DNA of 64,000 nt, taken from positions 124,001-188,000 of the forward strand of contig LSRY02000004.1 in NCBI GenBank assembly GCA_001643675.2; not shown here. The letters are read 5' to 3'. The DNA is from Monocercomonoides exilis (lineage: Eukaryota; Preaxostyla; Oxymonadida; Polymastigidae). Position 1 is the first letter of the stretch. Below are more notes on the stretch, generated by a model. That model was not told the DNA's origin and did no database searches. It saw only the letters and a program-made list of their open reading frames with translations.

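Larger units (their letters stand above)
21640..64000 (+). repeat. Array of 32 capped beta-helix repeats (about 1.36 kb each)
   Basis: The cap cysteine codons (C of C-G...P-C) lie at 21640, 22978, 24256, 25564, 26857, 28168, 29473, 30757, 32026, 33376, 34819, 36163, 37441, 38728, 40081, 41521, 42961, 44248, 45601, 47041, 48481, 50044, 51187, 52579, 53833, 55249, 56641, 58018, 59437, 60886, 62494 and 63736. Spacing ranges from about 1,140 to 1,610 bp, mean about 1,358. The first cap (CGTTENPCKTL) is the most degenerate and the last repeat is cut by the window edge. A cap of the form V-S-x-S-G-x-D...C-G...P-C-[KR]-T-[IL] resembles the N-terminal caps of DUF1565-type right-handed beta-helices. 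Each repeat is therefore best read as one capped beta-helix, strung like beads. Confidence 0.85.

Noticed and set aside
21640-64000. Regular repeats as a CRISPR or satellite array
   Set aside because: Units are over 1 kb, diverged at DNA level and all in one open frame with conserved protein motifs.
19903-64000. Recent bacterial (chlamydial) transfer as the origin of the Pmp-like gene
   Set aside because: Codon use of most repeats matches the local AT-rich genome, the cap is typical of eukaryotic beta-helix proteins, and no autotransporter barrel is visible. Transfer cannot be supported from this window.

Overview
The window is nuclear DNA of a single-celled eukaryote with a compact, AT-rich genome. 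It carries eukaryote-specific housekeeping genes (TPX2, NOSIP, SKP1 and PAT1 relatives) interrupted by short GT-AG introns. TAA and TGA act as stops where expected (SKP1-like and PAT1-like genes end at TAA, TPX2-like at TGA), which fits the standard genetic code. Short introns, serine-rich low-complexity proteins and giant Pmp-like beta-helix proteins would fit a metamonad protist such as an oxymonad or trichomonad relative. That placement is a guess from style, not a database result.

Layout. Positions 1-15139 are a gene-dense housekeeping block: a TPX2-like spindle assembly factor (+, 5' end outside the window), a shortened NOSIP-like U-box gene (-), SKP1 (-), a large serine-rich multi-exon protein of uncertain family (+), and a 1705-residue PAT1-like mRNA-decay protein (-). 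Positions 15140-19902 are an AT-rich, gene-poor stretch. It holds three separate long inverted repeats (15302-16403, 16476-16885, 18768-19172) and one small basic protein that weakly resembles ribosomal protein eS25.

From 19903 to the end of the window one uninterrupted + strand reading frame runs for 14,699 codons without reaching its stop. It starts with a signal peptide and a short uncapped domain, followed by 32 recognisable repeats of about 450 residues. Each repeat has a cap motif (C-G-x3-5-P-C-x-[TS]-[LI]), a right-handed beta-helix rich in GGA[IV] and FxxC turns, a G-K-G-G-G turn, a W-x-N-N...F-G-[KR]-[ND]-[IL]-F-[IV]-S segment and an I-P-L-[KR]-Y linker. Inside it, four repeats (5520 bp) are present twice in direct tandem with no difference that I could see. 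The breakpoints lie in the codons of the cap hinge, and the duplicated block has visibly different base usage from its flanks. This giant, apparently recombining, secreted or surface beta-helix protein is the main discovery candidate.

The housekeeping genes do not form a pathway with each other. The giant gene is a separate, accessory-type locus next to the repeat-rich stretch.
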